From contig DGPO01000115.1 in the NCBI GenBank assembly GCA_002390485.1, forward strand, positions 1 to 26,766: a DNA stretch of 26,766 bases, given 5' to 3'. The notes under the pieces were generated by a model. That model did no database searches. It had not been told where the DNA came from and saw only the letters and a program-made list of their open reading frames with translations. The translations under genes were made by a program, and so were the position numbers. The stretch is from Halieaceae bacterium UBA4438. GTDB lineage: Bacteria > Pseudomonadota > Gammaproteobacteria > Pseudomonadales > Halieaceae. Positions 17,201 to 24,739 of the stretch are shown piece by piece; positions within the stretch are counted from its first letter, which is position 1; every line of letters begins with the position of its first letter.

Positions 17201-18199
17201 ATGAGTCAGTGGAGCATGCCGCCCGAATGGGCGCCTCATAAAGCGACGTGGATGGGCTTCCCTACCGGCGCCTATGAGACTGCGGGCGTGAGCAATGACG
17301 ACGTATTCGACGCATGGTCAGCTGTTGCTAACACCATCTCCGAGCACGAGAGTGTCCACATGCTCTGTCACCCAGACCAGCTCAGCATTGCTCGAAAGAA
17401 AATTTCAAGTGCCGTCACAATTCATGCGCTTGAGATTGACGATGCCTGGCTGCGCGATTCAGGCCCCACCTTTGTCGTGAATAACGACAGGCTGGGTGGC
17501 GTTGATTGGGTGTTTAACGGCTGGGGCGATCACACCGCCTTCGACTGGAGCCACGATGCCAATATTGCATCAGAGATCCTGCGAATGACGGGTGCAGAGC
17601 GGCGGCCATCGCCTTTAGTCAATGAGGGCGGTGGTATTGCTGTTAATGGTGAGGGTGATGTGCTGCTAACTGAGACAGTGCAACTCGATCCCGGGCGCAA
17701 TCCCACAGCGAGCAAAACATCGGTCGAACAAGAAATTCATCATCAACTGGGTACCGAGCGCGCCGTGTGGTTTGAGCGGGGTCTCTGGCGTGACTACCAA
17801 AACCATGGCACTCGTGGCCACATCGATATTGTCGCCGCGTTTGTACCGGATGGATCGGTGCTCTTGCATCGCCAGTTCGACACCAGTCACCCAGACAGCA
17901 AGCTTTGGCAAATTCAGTGCCGCGCACTCGAAGAGGCCGGCTTTAAAGTGCGTGCATTACCTGCCCCTCGAATAGCACGCGATAACGTCGACTGGGTGGA
18001 CTACAGCTACGTCAATCACTACGTGGGCAATGGTTTTGTCCTACTGCCCGCCTTTCGTGACCGTACCGACGAGCACGCGGTCGAAATTTTGAAAGACTTG
18101 TACCCTGACCGTCATGTCACTAATTTGGATGCACGGGTGTTATTTGCCATGGGAGGAGGGATACACTGTATCACTCAGCAGCAACCTTTGGTCGTGTAG
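17201..18199 (+). CDS. aguA: Agmatine deiminase
   Basis: AguA converts agmatine to N-carbamoylputrescine and ammonia and feeds AguB. It belongs to the guanidino-group-modifying (peptidylarginine deiminase-like) fold. The 332-residue protein starts MSQWSMPPEWAPHKATWMGFP, the family N-terminus, which fixes the start 4 bases after aguB. Active-site segments are WLRDSGPTFVVN (D86), NEGGGIAVNG, GTRGHIDIVAAF (H207) and the nucleophile C323 in GGGIHCITQQQP. It is somewhat shorter than the common length of about 360 residues. No speA-type arginine decarboxylase is in the window, so agmatine must come from elsewhere or from outside the cell. Confidence 0.95.
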   Translation: MSQWSMPPEWAPHKATWMGFPTGAYETAGVSNDDVFDAWSAVANTISEHESVHMLCHPDQLSIARKKISSAVTIHALEIDDAWLRDSGPTFVVNNDRLGGVDWVFNGWGDHTAFDWSHDANIASEILRMTGAERRPSPLVNEGGGIAVNGEGDVLLTETVQLDPGRNPTASKTSVEQEIHHQLGTERAVWFERGLWRDYQNHGTRGHIDIVAAFVPDGSVLLHRQFDTSHPDSKLWQIQCRALEEAGFKVRALPAPRIARDNVDWVDYSYVNHYVGNGFVLLPAFRDRTDEHAVEILKDLYPDRHVTNLDARVLFAMGGGIHCITQQQPLVV

Positions 18200-18242
18200 C
18201 AACCAACGACCTCCACGTCATTAGCTAATTACGGAACGATCG

Positions 18243-19064
18243 ATGTTTACATACTTAAAGCCCGGTATTCGCGAGCGTCTTGCCCAAGAAGAAAAACTCT
18301 TTAGGGTCGACTCTGACGGGATTCGGCTTCCTATTGACGGCAGTAACTCAGTGTCTTCAGAGCAGCGCCTTGTCAACCTACTCGGACCCATACCGTTGCC
18401 GCTGGCGAGGGGTGAGGAACATCCAGAGGCCAAGTGGTACGCCACTGTGCGTGCGACAGAGTTGGCTGAAGTCGAAAACCTCGCCTCAAACTTACGGGAA
18501 CAAGGCGGCCAACACTTATTTGCTCACCTTGCTTCGAGCATGGCCGTCAATAGCGTTCTCGAAATTGGACCCGCCGCGACGTCTGAGTCGCCGCTGGTTC
18601 GCGTGCATTCGTCTTGTCTGACGGGCGACGTATTTGGCTCGCAGCGCTGCGAATGCGGACCGCAATATGAAGCGGCGATCGATCGTATCGCACAAGATCC
18701 AGACGGCGGGTACCTCATTTACATGGCCGGTCACGAGGGTCGAGGCATTGGTCTTTGGGCAAAGGCCGCCACATACCTCTTGCAAGACGCGGGCGAGGAT
18801 ACCTATCAGGCCAATCGATCGCTCGGACTGCCCGACGACTGCCGCGACTTCAGTGACGCCGCGTCTCTGCTCAAATATTTTGGTCGCGGTCGACCCATTC
18901 GACTACTCACCAACAACCCCAAAAAAATGAATGACCTCACTGAACTGGGTGTTCAAAATCTGACCCGCGAAAAACACGTGTCGGGTGTGAACGACTGCAA
19001 CAGACGCTATTTAGAAGCGAAGCGTGACTGGGGCCACGGTCTCGATAAGGATGATATTAGTTAA
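18243..19064 (+). CDS. GTP cyclohydrolase II (RibA-type) with long N-terminal extension
   Basis: GTP cyclohydrolase II opens GTP to start riboflavin synthesis. The C-terminal two thirds carry the family core: zinc cysteines C125, C136 and C138 in VRVHSSCLTGDVFGSQRCECG, GHEGRGIGL at 163-171 (the form seen in actinobacterial RibA rather than the RQEGRNIGL of E. coli), LPDDCRDF with the catalytic Asp/Arg pair (R201), and LLTNNPKK. The protein has 273 residues against about 196 in E. coli RibA. About 119 residues precede the VHSSCLTGD motif where RibA has about 50. It may be the riboflavin enzyme or a divergent paralogue with another purine or pyrimidine substrate, and no rib gene is adjacent. 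It overlaps the convergent DUF6482 gene by 8 bases. Confidence 0.82.
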   Translation: MFTYLKPGIRERLAQEEKLFRVDSDGIRLPIDGSNSVSSEQRLVNLLGPIPLPLARGEEHPEAKWYATVRATELAEVENLASNLREQGGQHLFAHLASSMAVNSVLEIGPAATSESPLVRVHSSCLTGDVFGSQRCECGPQYEAAIDRIAQDPDGGYLIYMAGHEGRGIGLWAKAATYLLQDAGEDTYQANRSLGLPDDCRDFSDAASLLKYFGRGRPIRLLTNNPKKMNDLTELGVQNLTREKHVSGVNDCNRRYLEAKRDWGHGLDKDDIS

Positions 19065-19377
19065 GCCACTCTGGAAGAGGCTGGCTGCCCAGCGAAATCT
19101 CCATTGTATTGTCAGCAGCGCCTTGACTCGGTCGGCCCACCATTTCGTCGTAGGCGCTTCGCTGCCGCAAAACCGATTCAACCTGACCGAATTGCTTGAT
19201 TTGACGCTGCATCGACAGCAGGTTCGTCGTTTTTAGAGGCTTCCCCGTATTGTCCGCAATGAGGTGTTCTACGCCGTCTACTTGCACAAACGCGATGTAC
19301 AAACTCAAGTCCACTGATTCAATAATAAACCGATCAATGCCTGATTTTTGCCGTATTTCTTTGAGCTTAAGCTTCAC
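19057..19377 (-). CDS. DUF6482 family protein
   Basis: This 106-residue protein of unknown function resembles DUF6482, a small family of marine and halophilic gammaproteobacteria. It starts with GTG (MKLKLKEIRQKSGIDRF) preceded by AGGCAG. It has no signal peptide or membrane segment. The middle (SLYIAFVQVDGVEHLIADNTGKPL) looks like a small beta-sheet domain, and the end carries a polar, probably disordered tail. It follows the DUF3445 gene by 51 bases on the same strand and may be co-transcribed. Its 3' end overlaps the convergent GTP cyclohydrolase gene. Confidence 0.7.
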   Translation of the reverse strand: MKLKLKEIRQKSGIDRFIIESVDLSLYIAFVQVDGVEHLIADNTGKPLKTTNLLSMQRQIKQFGQVESVLRQRSAYDEMVGRPSQGAADNTMEISLGSQPLPEWLN

Positions 19378-19428
19378 AATGGCTGCCTGTTTCGTCGTTG
19401 GAATAAGTTCGCGGAGATATACGCCCAG

Positions 19429-20280
19429 TCACTTCGCATGGTTTTCACACCGCCACCTTGCGATGACAGGCTCGAGAATATCGAGCCCCTTGTAATGCCT
19501 CAAATCATGAGGCGCCGCGTCAACCGCCGCCCAGAGGGACTCCAACGCACCATCACACTGTTTTAAGGCGGCCAGAGGGCAAATGTGTACACGTATGGTG
19601 AAGGCAATAGCACCAGTGACGGGCAGCCGTCGCAGCGACTGGCGTTCAGCGCGGTACCACAGGGCATCTGACGACGCGGTCAGCGCCCACTCGTCTCGTG
19701 ACAAATACTGCGAGTGGGGCATCAGTGACCAATTAAATCGTTGTACGAAGCGATCGAGCGGTAATCTCGTAAAGAAACGATCAATTTGAGGACCCATGTC
19801 GGCATTGAGGCGTGGAATCGGACCGTGAACCTCGGCCATCGTTTGCCCTAATTTTTCTTCCAGACGCCAATCACTTGGGCTGCACAGCGAGGCCGCCATT
19901 AACCGGTAAATACCTTGCGCATCCGACTGCATGACCACCAAGTCATCAGCGACCTCAAGTGATGCCCGCCACAAGGCGTCTTTGTCCGACACAGAACAAC
20001 CACGCCCAAGATAAGTCGTCACCGCATCGGCCAACTCACAAGCCGCATCCATGCCGTTAGGGAGCACCGCATAGACGCGATCACCATACTGCTGGCGCAC
20101 CTGCCGCTTGTAGTCTCGCCAGCCGCTTGTGCTCACACGATCAACCCAAGGTCCTTCCATTGCACTGAGTCCCATCGACACAATTCGGGGGTCCTGACAG
20201 TGCGGCAGGAAAACGGGACTTGCTTCTACCCGTGCAAAAGATGGACGCTTGTGGGGGAACCGGTCGTCTTGAGGAATCAT
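19429..20280 (-). CDS. DUF3445 family, haem-dependent oxidative N-demethylase-like protein
   Basis: This 283-residue protein matches DUF3445, whose characterised member is the alpha (haem-binding) subunit of the haem-dependent oxidative N-demethylase that acts on dimethylamine. Visible family motifs are WRLEEKLGQTMAEVHGPIP (138-156), FNWSL (182-186), AERQSLRRLP (211-220) and FTIRVH (227-232), with MGLSAMEGPW near residue 36. There is no signal peptide. The reductase and GcvT-like partner subunits of the known complex are absent here, so the true substrate and electron donor are unknown. The ATG lies 6 bases from the divergent cho start, so the two genes share overlapping control regions. Confidence 0.82.
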   Translation of the reverse strand: MIPQDDRFPHKRPSFARVEASPVFLPHCQDPRIVSMGLSAMEGPWVDRVSTSGWRDYKRQVRQQYGDRVYAVLPNGMDAACELADAVTTYLGRGCSVSDKDALWRASLEVADDLVVMQSDAQGIYRLMAASLCSPSDWRLEEKLGQTMAEVHGPIPRLNADMGPQIDRFFTRLPLDRFVQRFNWSLMPHSQYLSRDEWALTASSDALWYRAERQSLRRLPVTGAIAFTIRVHICPLAALKQCDGALESLWAAVDAAPHDLRHYKGLDILEPVIARWRCENHAK

Positions 20281-20286
20281 GCGCGC

Positions 20287-21201
20287 ATGATGCCAGAGCT
20301 TACTAATGTCACTATCACGTCAAGAGAAAAAACTCTGGACGAACTCCCAACATACAGCGGCGTCTACCGTTTCTTTTCTGACGCGTCGACGCTCCTTTAT
20401 GTCGGCAAAAGCGTCGACATTCGTGCACGCGTCAACTCTCACTTTCAAGAGGGCCGCAAAGCAGGCCGCCACCAGCGCATCATGTCTCAAGTCACGCGCA
20501 TTGAAACTCAGCCCACCGCAGGCGAAGTTGGCGCGTTGCTAATCGAAAATGCAGCCATTAAAGCCGAAACACCGCTTTATAATCGTCGTCAGCGTCAGGT
20601 CCGAAAGCTTTGGACCGTGCACCTTCAGCGGTCAAACGATAACTTCCTGCAGCCAGTGGCCGCCGACTTTTCGCCCTGGGGTGAACGTGCGAAAGACAGC
20701 TACGGTCTATTTCACAATCGTCGTCACGTCGACAACACGATTCGAAGGCACGCGAAAGATCAGGGTTTGTGCCTAAGAATGCTTGGTTTGGATAGCGGCA
20801 AAGGGCCCTGCTTTCAATACCAGCTCAAGCGCTGTGACGGTGCCTGTGCTGGCGTCGAAAGTGCCGAGGAACACAATGGACGCCTACTGTCGGTGCTCGA
20901 TGGTGATCGTATTGCAGCATGGCCATTCGCAGGCCCGCTGTTCCTCGTCGAGCGCAATATTAAACCCCTACCCCAACAGCCCAGTGAACAATTTCACCTC
21001 GTTAATCACTGGTCTTGGCTGGGCTGCTTTTCGAATCCCACCATGGGACAGGCGATCTCAAAAGACAGCAGCCAAACGGTATTTGATCGTGACGCCTACC
21101 GAATGCTGATCAGTGCACTGAGAAAAGGGAAACTTGAGTTGCTCGATGCGACGTCACTGCAACCGGTGGATAATCCGATGCTCGGTCGTGACGTTAACTG
21201 A
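20287..21201 (+). CDS. cho: Cho-type excinuclease (UvrC homologue, GIY-YIG endonuclease)
   Basis: Cho makes the 3' incision during nucleotide excision repair and backs up UvrC at bulky lesions. The protein of about 304 residues starts with the GIY-YIG domain: [29 protein letters not shown] (R46), [14 protein letters not shown] (E87) and PLYNRR (N99). It then has the UvrC-like Cys cluster [11 protein letters not shown] and a C-terminal half resembling E. coli Cho. The helix-hairpin-helix and UvrB-binding regions of full UvrC are absent. GAGGA 11 bases upstream supports ATG 20287, with 20290 as an alternative. The TGA overlaps the photolyase ATG (TGATG), coupling the two repair genes. Confidence 0.9.
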   Translation: MMPELTNVTITSREKTLDELPTYSGVYRFFSDASTLLYVGKSVDIRARVNSHFQEGRKAGRHQRIMSQVTRIETQPTAGEVGALLIENAAIKAETPLYNRRQRQVRKLWTVHLQRSNDNFLQPVAADFSPWGERAKDSYGLFHNRRHVDNTIRRHAKDQGLCLRMLGLDSGKGPCFQYQLKRCDGACAGVESAEEHNGRLLSVLDGDRIAAWPFAGPLFLVERNIKPLPQQPSEQFHLVNHWSWLGCFSNPTMGQAISKDSSQTVFDRDAYRMLISALRKGKLELLDATSLQPVDNPMLGRDVN

Positions 21202-22679
21202 TGGCCATTAACGTCGTTTGGTTCAAACGAGACCTTCGCCTGTCAGATCATGCGGCGCTCGAGCTTGCGAGCCGCTTACCGCAAAAGTGCCTACTGCTCT
21301 ATATTCTCGAACCGGCACTGTTAAGCAATAGTCACTACCGCGGACGTCATTGGCAGTTCATTGCGCAGTCCCTGCGCGATTTACAACAAGTCCTGAATGC
21401 ATCTGGCCGCGAAGTCGCCGTGCTTGAGGGAAATGCCGTAGCGCTTTTAAATGAGCTCGATGAGCGACTGGGTATCGTCAATCTACTGTCCTACGAGGAG
21501 ACTGGGCTAGACGTGACGTTCCAGCGCGACCTGGCCGTGGCCAAACTTTGCGATGCTAAAGGTATCGTATGGCGTCAGTTTCAAACCAACGGTATCGAAC
21601 GCGGCCGACACAACAGAACGGGCTGGAATAAGTCATGGCACCGCGTCATGACCAGCCCCTGTCATACGGTTCCCGTCACTCGATTAAACACGGTGAGCCT
21701 GTCTTCAGAGCCGGTGTTTACGGCACTTCGCTCTGCAAAATACGAAACATGGTTAACGGCACGAAGCGACCTTCAACAGGGCGGCCAAACTCAAGCACAA
21801 CAAGTCTTAAGCAGCTTTCTGACTGAACGCGGATGGGGTTATCAGAAATTTATCTCCAAGCCCGAAAACAGTCGAGTGCACTGCTCGCGACTGTCTCCCT
21901 ATTTGGCGTGGGGAAATCTCAGTATGCGCCAGGCCTATCAGGCGTTGCAGCAACAAGAAAAAAGGCACGGCTGGTCTCGCGCCATGAATGCCTTTGAGTC
22001 TCGTTTACACTGGCACTGCCATTTCATTCAGAAATTTGAAATGGAATGCCGAATGGAGTTTGAAGATATTAATCGCGGCTATGCTGAGCAACCTCGAGGT
22101 CACGATGAGCGCCTTGTTGAGGCTTGGAAAGCCGGTGTGACAGGTTTCCCTCTAATCGATGCAACCATGCGCGCCCTCAAAGCAACGGGCTACGCCAATT
22201 TCCGCTCTCGGGCAATGCTGGTCAGTTTCCTCACACATCATCTGTGGCAAGACTGGCGCATGGGGGTCACCCATCTCGGCTCACTATTTCTCGACTTTGA
22301 ACCCGGCATTCATTACCCACAAATGCAGATGCAGGCTGGGGTCACAGGCATCAACACTATCCGCATCTACAACCCCGTTAAGCAGTCGCTGGACCACGAT
22401 CCCGACGGTGTTTTCATCCGAAAATGGGTTCCTGAGCTCAAAGATCTGCCAACACCGCTGGTCCACCAGCCCTGGCTCATGTCGCCGATTGAGCGAATGC
22501 TGCAGCCCATCGACTACCCCGAACCCATTGTCGATCTAAAATCGTCGTACCAGCGCGCACGTGACACCTTGTGGGGGTTAAAGTCAGATCCCATGGTGAG
22601 GCGAGAAAGAGAGCGTATACTTCAGCGACACGTCGAGAGGCGTTATCAAAAACGCTTCGAGGAATCGAGAGCAGACTGA
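21201..22679 (+). CDS. Photolyase/cryptochrome family flavoprotein
   Basis: Photolyases split UV-induced pyrimidine dimers with blue light, and cryptochromes are their photoreceptor relatives. This 492-residue protein has the N-terminal Rossmann-like antenna domain ([16 protein letters not shown]) and the helical FAD-binding domain, with [25 protein letters not shown] and [13 protein letters not shown]. The segment that reads NNGGWQWAASTG in E. coli PhrB reads [13 protein letters not shown] here (371-383), so the first electron-transfer Trp and the Asn near flavin N5 appear replaced. [10 protein letters not shown] follows as usual. This suggests a distinct subfamily, and CPD repair, 6-4 repair or signalling cannot be separated by eye. 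It is coupled to cho, which favours repair. Confidence 0.9.
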   Translation: MAINVVWFKRDLRLSDHAALELASRLPQKCLLLYILEPALLSNSHYRGRHWQFIAQSLRDLQQVLNASGREVAVLEGNAVALLNELDERLGIVNLLSYEETGLDVTFQRDLAVAKLCDAKGIVWRQFQTNGIERGRHNRTGWNKSWHRVMTSPCHTVPVTRLNTVSLSSEPVFTALRSAKYETWLTARSDLQQGGQTQAQQVLSSFLTERGWGYQKFISKPENSRVHCSRLSPYLAWGNLSMRQAYQALQQQEKRHGWSRAMNAFESRLHWHCHFIQKFEMECRMEFEDINRGYAEQPRGHDERLVEAWKAGVTGFPLIDATMRALKATGYANFRSRAMLVSFLTHHLWQDWRMGVTHLGSLFLDFEPGIHYPQMQMQAGVTGINTIRIYNPVKQSLDHDPDGVFIRKWVPELKDLPTPLVHQPWLMSPIERMLQPIDYPEPIVDLKSSYQRARDTLWGLKSDPMVRRERERILQRHVERRYQKRFEESRAD

Positions 22680-22704
22680 ATTGACAAGCGAGCACGGGGG
22701 TCAA

Positions 22705-23166
22705 ATGCGGGCGTTCATGATAGCCGGTGGATTAGCAGCGACTACGCTCGTTGCAGGCCTCATTTGGTTCAGCGCTCAACTGACCACCCAGAGAGCACTT
22801 GAGACCGTGACGACCCAACTCAGTGACCTGGGGTTTAAGGCGTCGACTCACGGTGAGTCTTCACTCGGGATTTTTCCAGAAGCGTTTATCAAGATTGAAG
22901 GGGTTTCGATCGTCATCGCTGAGACCGATGAGGCGCCCGAGCCGAGGCTTGCTATCGAGGGCCTGCGCTCCGAACTGTCTTGTCTTGCTGAGATTGAGTG
23001 GCCCAGCCGATGTCCACGTATGACGGACGCCGGCAGCCCTCGATTGTGGTCTGCAGTCGATGTGTCGACCATTTTGCAACAAGGCTTTAGAAGTCGCTTG
23101 AACGACGCGCTTAATATTAAAGATCCCACGAACCAAATACAGTCGCTGCTTAAGCGAATAAGGTAA
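22705..23166 (+). CDS. Short membrane-anchored protein resembling the AsmA N-terminus
   Basis: I do not firmly recognise this 153-residue protein. It has one N-terminal membrane segment (about 4-23, FMIAGGLAATTLVAGLIWF), so most of it should be periplasmic. The segment LGFKASTHGESSLGIFPEAFIKIEGVSI (about 43-70) follows the pattern of AsmA-family N-termini, where a strand, a Gly, and a FP turn lead to a second strand. It stops after about 130 further residues, where AsmA proteins continue for hundreds. ATG 22705 with a G-run upstream is preferred, and an in-frame TTG at 22681 would add eight residues. It lies between phr and selO with 25- and 2-base gaps, so it belongs to that operon. Confidence 0.6.
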   Translation: MRAFMIAGGLAATTLVAGLIWFSAQLTTQRALETVTTQLSDLGFKASTHGESSLGIFPEAFIKIEGVSIVIAETDEAPEPRLAIEGLRSELSCLAEIEWPSRCPRMTDAGSPRLWSAVDVSTILQQGFRSRLNDALNIKDPTNQIQSLLKRIR

Positions 23167-23168
23167 TC

Positions 23169-24659
23169 ATGCAGACACCGCACTGGCTACATTCCTACCA
23201 AGAACTCGGAAACGCGTATACCAATAGTGCAAGCCCTGAGCCTGCAAGCGCACCCGAGTGGATGGCGTGGAACGAGGCACTCGCGTCCGCGATCAAGTGG
23301 CCTACACCATGGCGGCAAACTCAAGCCGCACTCAGCGCCTTTGCCGGACAAGGTGAACTCAGTGGGTCAAGACCCTCGGCCTCGGTCTACGCGGGACATC
23401 AGTTTGGGCAGTACAACCCGCAACTGGGTGACGGCAGAGCGATTTTGCTGGGTGAATGGCCCATCAGTGAGGTCGAGCGTGTCGATATTCAGCTCAAGGG
23501 CGCCGGACAAACGCCCTACTCACGCGGTGGTGACGGCAAGTCTCCTGTGGGTCCCGTGGTGCGCGAATACCTTGTCTCCGAGGCGATGCATCATCTAGGT
23601 GTCCCAACGACTCGCGCATTGGCTGCGATCGCCACAGGCGACCCCGTATACCGGTCCTACCAAGAGCCGGGTGCCGTCCTGGTCCGCGTGGCCAAAAGTC
23701 ACCTGCGATTTGGCAGTATTCAATATTTCGCGATGACAAAGGACGGCGAGGGCTTAGCAGAGCTTGTGAGCTATGCGGCGGATCGCCATTTTGCCGACAG
23801 CGTCTTGGCTAAGAACGCGAAGACTGTGGAAGCTAAAGCTGAAGTTTTACTCGAAGAAACGGTCAAACGAATCGCCACACTCATCGCGCAGTGGCAGAGT
23901 CTCGGCTTCGTTCACGGCGTCATGAACACTGACAACATGTTGCTCTCCGGCGAAACGATTGACTATGGACCCTGCGCGTTTATTGACACCTTCAAGGCCG
24001 ATGCCAAGTTTAGTGCCATAGACACTCAAGGGCGTTACCGACTCGCCAATCAGCCCGGCATTGCGCACTGGAACACGAGCGTCCTCGCATCGTGCCTCCT
24101 CAAAGTGCTTAATTCAAAAGAAGAGGCCGCGGTGGCCTACGCGCAGACTGTTGTTGACGAATTTCCAAGCTGGTACACCACCGCCTATAAATCTCAGATC
24201 GCCGTCAAACTGGGACTCGACGCGTTCCGTCCTGATGACACTCAATTGCACGATCAGTTTTTAACCGTGCTGGAACGAGACGCGCTGGACCATACTCTGG
24301 CCTATCGCTGGCTTGTTCATGAGGCGCTTCAGGACGGTGGGCATACGCCCATTAGTGAGTTGTTCACGCCCAGTGACGGTCTGCGCACGTGGGTCAAAGA
24401 CTGGCAGTTGCGACGCGCTGACAATAGCGTAGAAAACTCAGAAACGGCGCACAAGATGCAACATGCAAACCCTGTAGTCATTCCGCGCAACCACCAGGTT
24501 GCCGAGGCGATTGCACGCGCCGAGACTGGCGACTACGACTATTTGCAGTCGGCCTTTGAGCGATGGAAGCAACCCTACGAGTGGCAGGACCAAGACAAGA
24601 ATTGGGCTGCTGCACCCGAGCCTTCAGAGCGCGTTCACCAGACGTTCTGCGGCACTTAA
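23169..24659 (+). CDS. selO: Protein adenylyltransferase SelO
   Basis: SelO (YdiU, UPF0061) is a pseudokinase that transfers AMP to Ser, Thr and Tyr of proteins in redox metabolism and contributes to oxidative stress resistance. The 496-residue protein has the nucleotide loop VYAGHQFGQYNPQLGDGRA, QLKGAGQTPYSRGGDGKSP (K110), VHGVMNTDNM (N253) and the metal-binding DYGP (D265). The C-terminus ends VHQTFCGT, with Cys in the position where eukaryotic SelO has selenocysteine. There is no in-frame TGA, so it is the Cys form. The stop of the AsmA-like gene is 2 bases upstream, so it closes the cho-phr operon. AAGG precedes the ATG. Confidence 0.95.
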   Translation: MQTPHWLHSYQELGNAYTNSASPEPASAPEWMAWNEALASAIKWPTPWRQTQAALSAFAGQGELSGSRPSASVYAGHQFGQYNPQLGDGRAILLGEWPISEVERVDIQLKGAGQTPYSRGGDGKSPVGPVVREYLVSEAMHHLGVPTTRALAAIATGDPVYRSYQEPGAVLVRVAKSHLRFGSIQYFAMTKDGEGLAELVSYAADRHFADSVLAKNAKTVEAKAEVLLEETVKRIATLIAQWQSLGFVHGVMNTDNMLLSGETIDYGPCAFIDTFKADAKFSAIDTQGRYRLANQPGIAHWNTSVLASCLLKVLNSKEEAAVAYAQTVVDEFPSWYTTAYKSQIAVKLGLDAFRPDDTQLHDQFLTVLERDALDHTLAYRWLVHEALQDGGHTPISELFTPSDGLRTWVKDWQLRRADNSVENSETAHKMQHANPVVIPRNHQVAEAIARAETGDYDYLQSAFERWKQPYEWQDQDKNWAAAPEPSERVHQTFCGT

Positions 24660-24707
24660 TAAGGCCATCCTTGTAGAGTTTTCGTGGCTCAACCGCGCGG
24701 GGGCCTT

Positions 24708-24713
24708 TATAAT
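24708..24713 (+). promoter_or_regulatory. Predicted -10 element of the pyrDK fusion gene
   Basis: A consensus TATAAT lies in the 80-base gap after selO, with a predicted start near 24720 and a 20-base leader before GTG 24740. The region 17 bases upstream (TGGCTC) is a poor -35, so an activator may be needed or the promoter may be weak. Confidence 0.45.
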
Positions 24714-24739
24714 CGTGCGTCGGAAATTTGGAGAGTCGG

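Noticed and set aside
24640..24659. Selenocysteine in SelO
   Set aside because: The C-terminus reads TFCGT from ordinary codons with a TAA stop. There is no in-frame TGA before it, so it is the Cys form.
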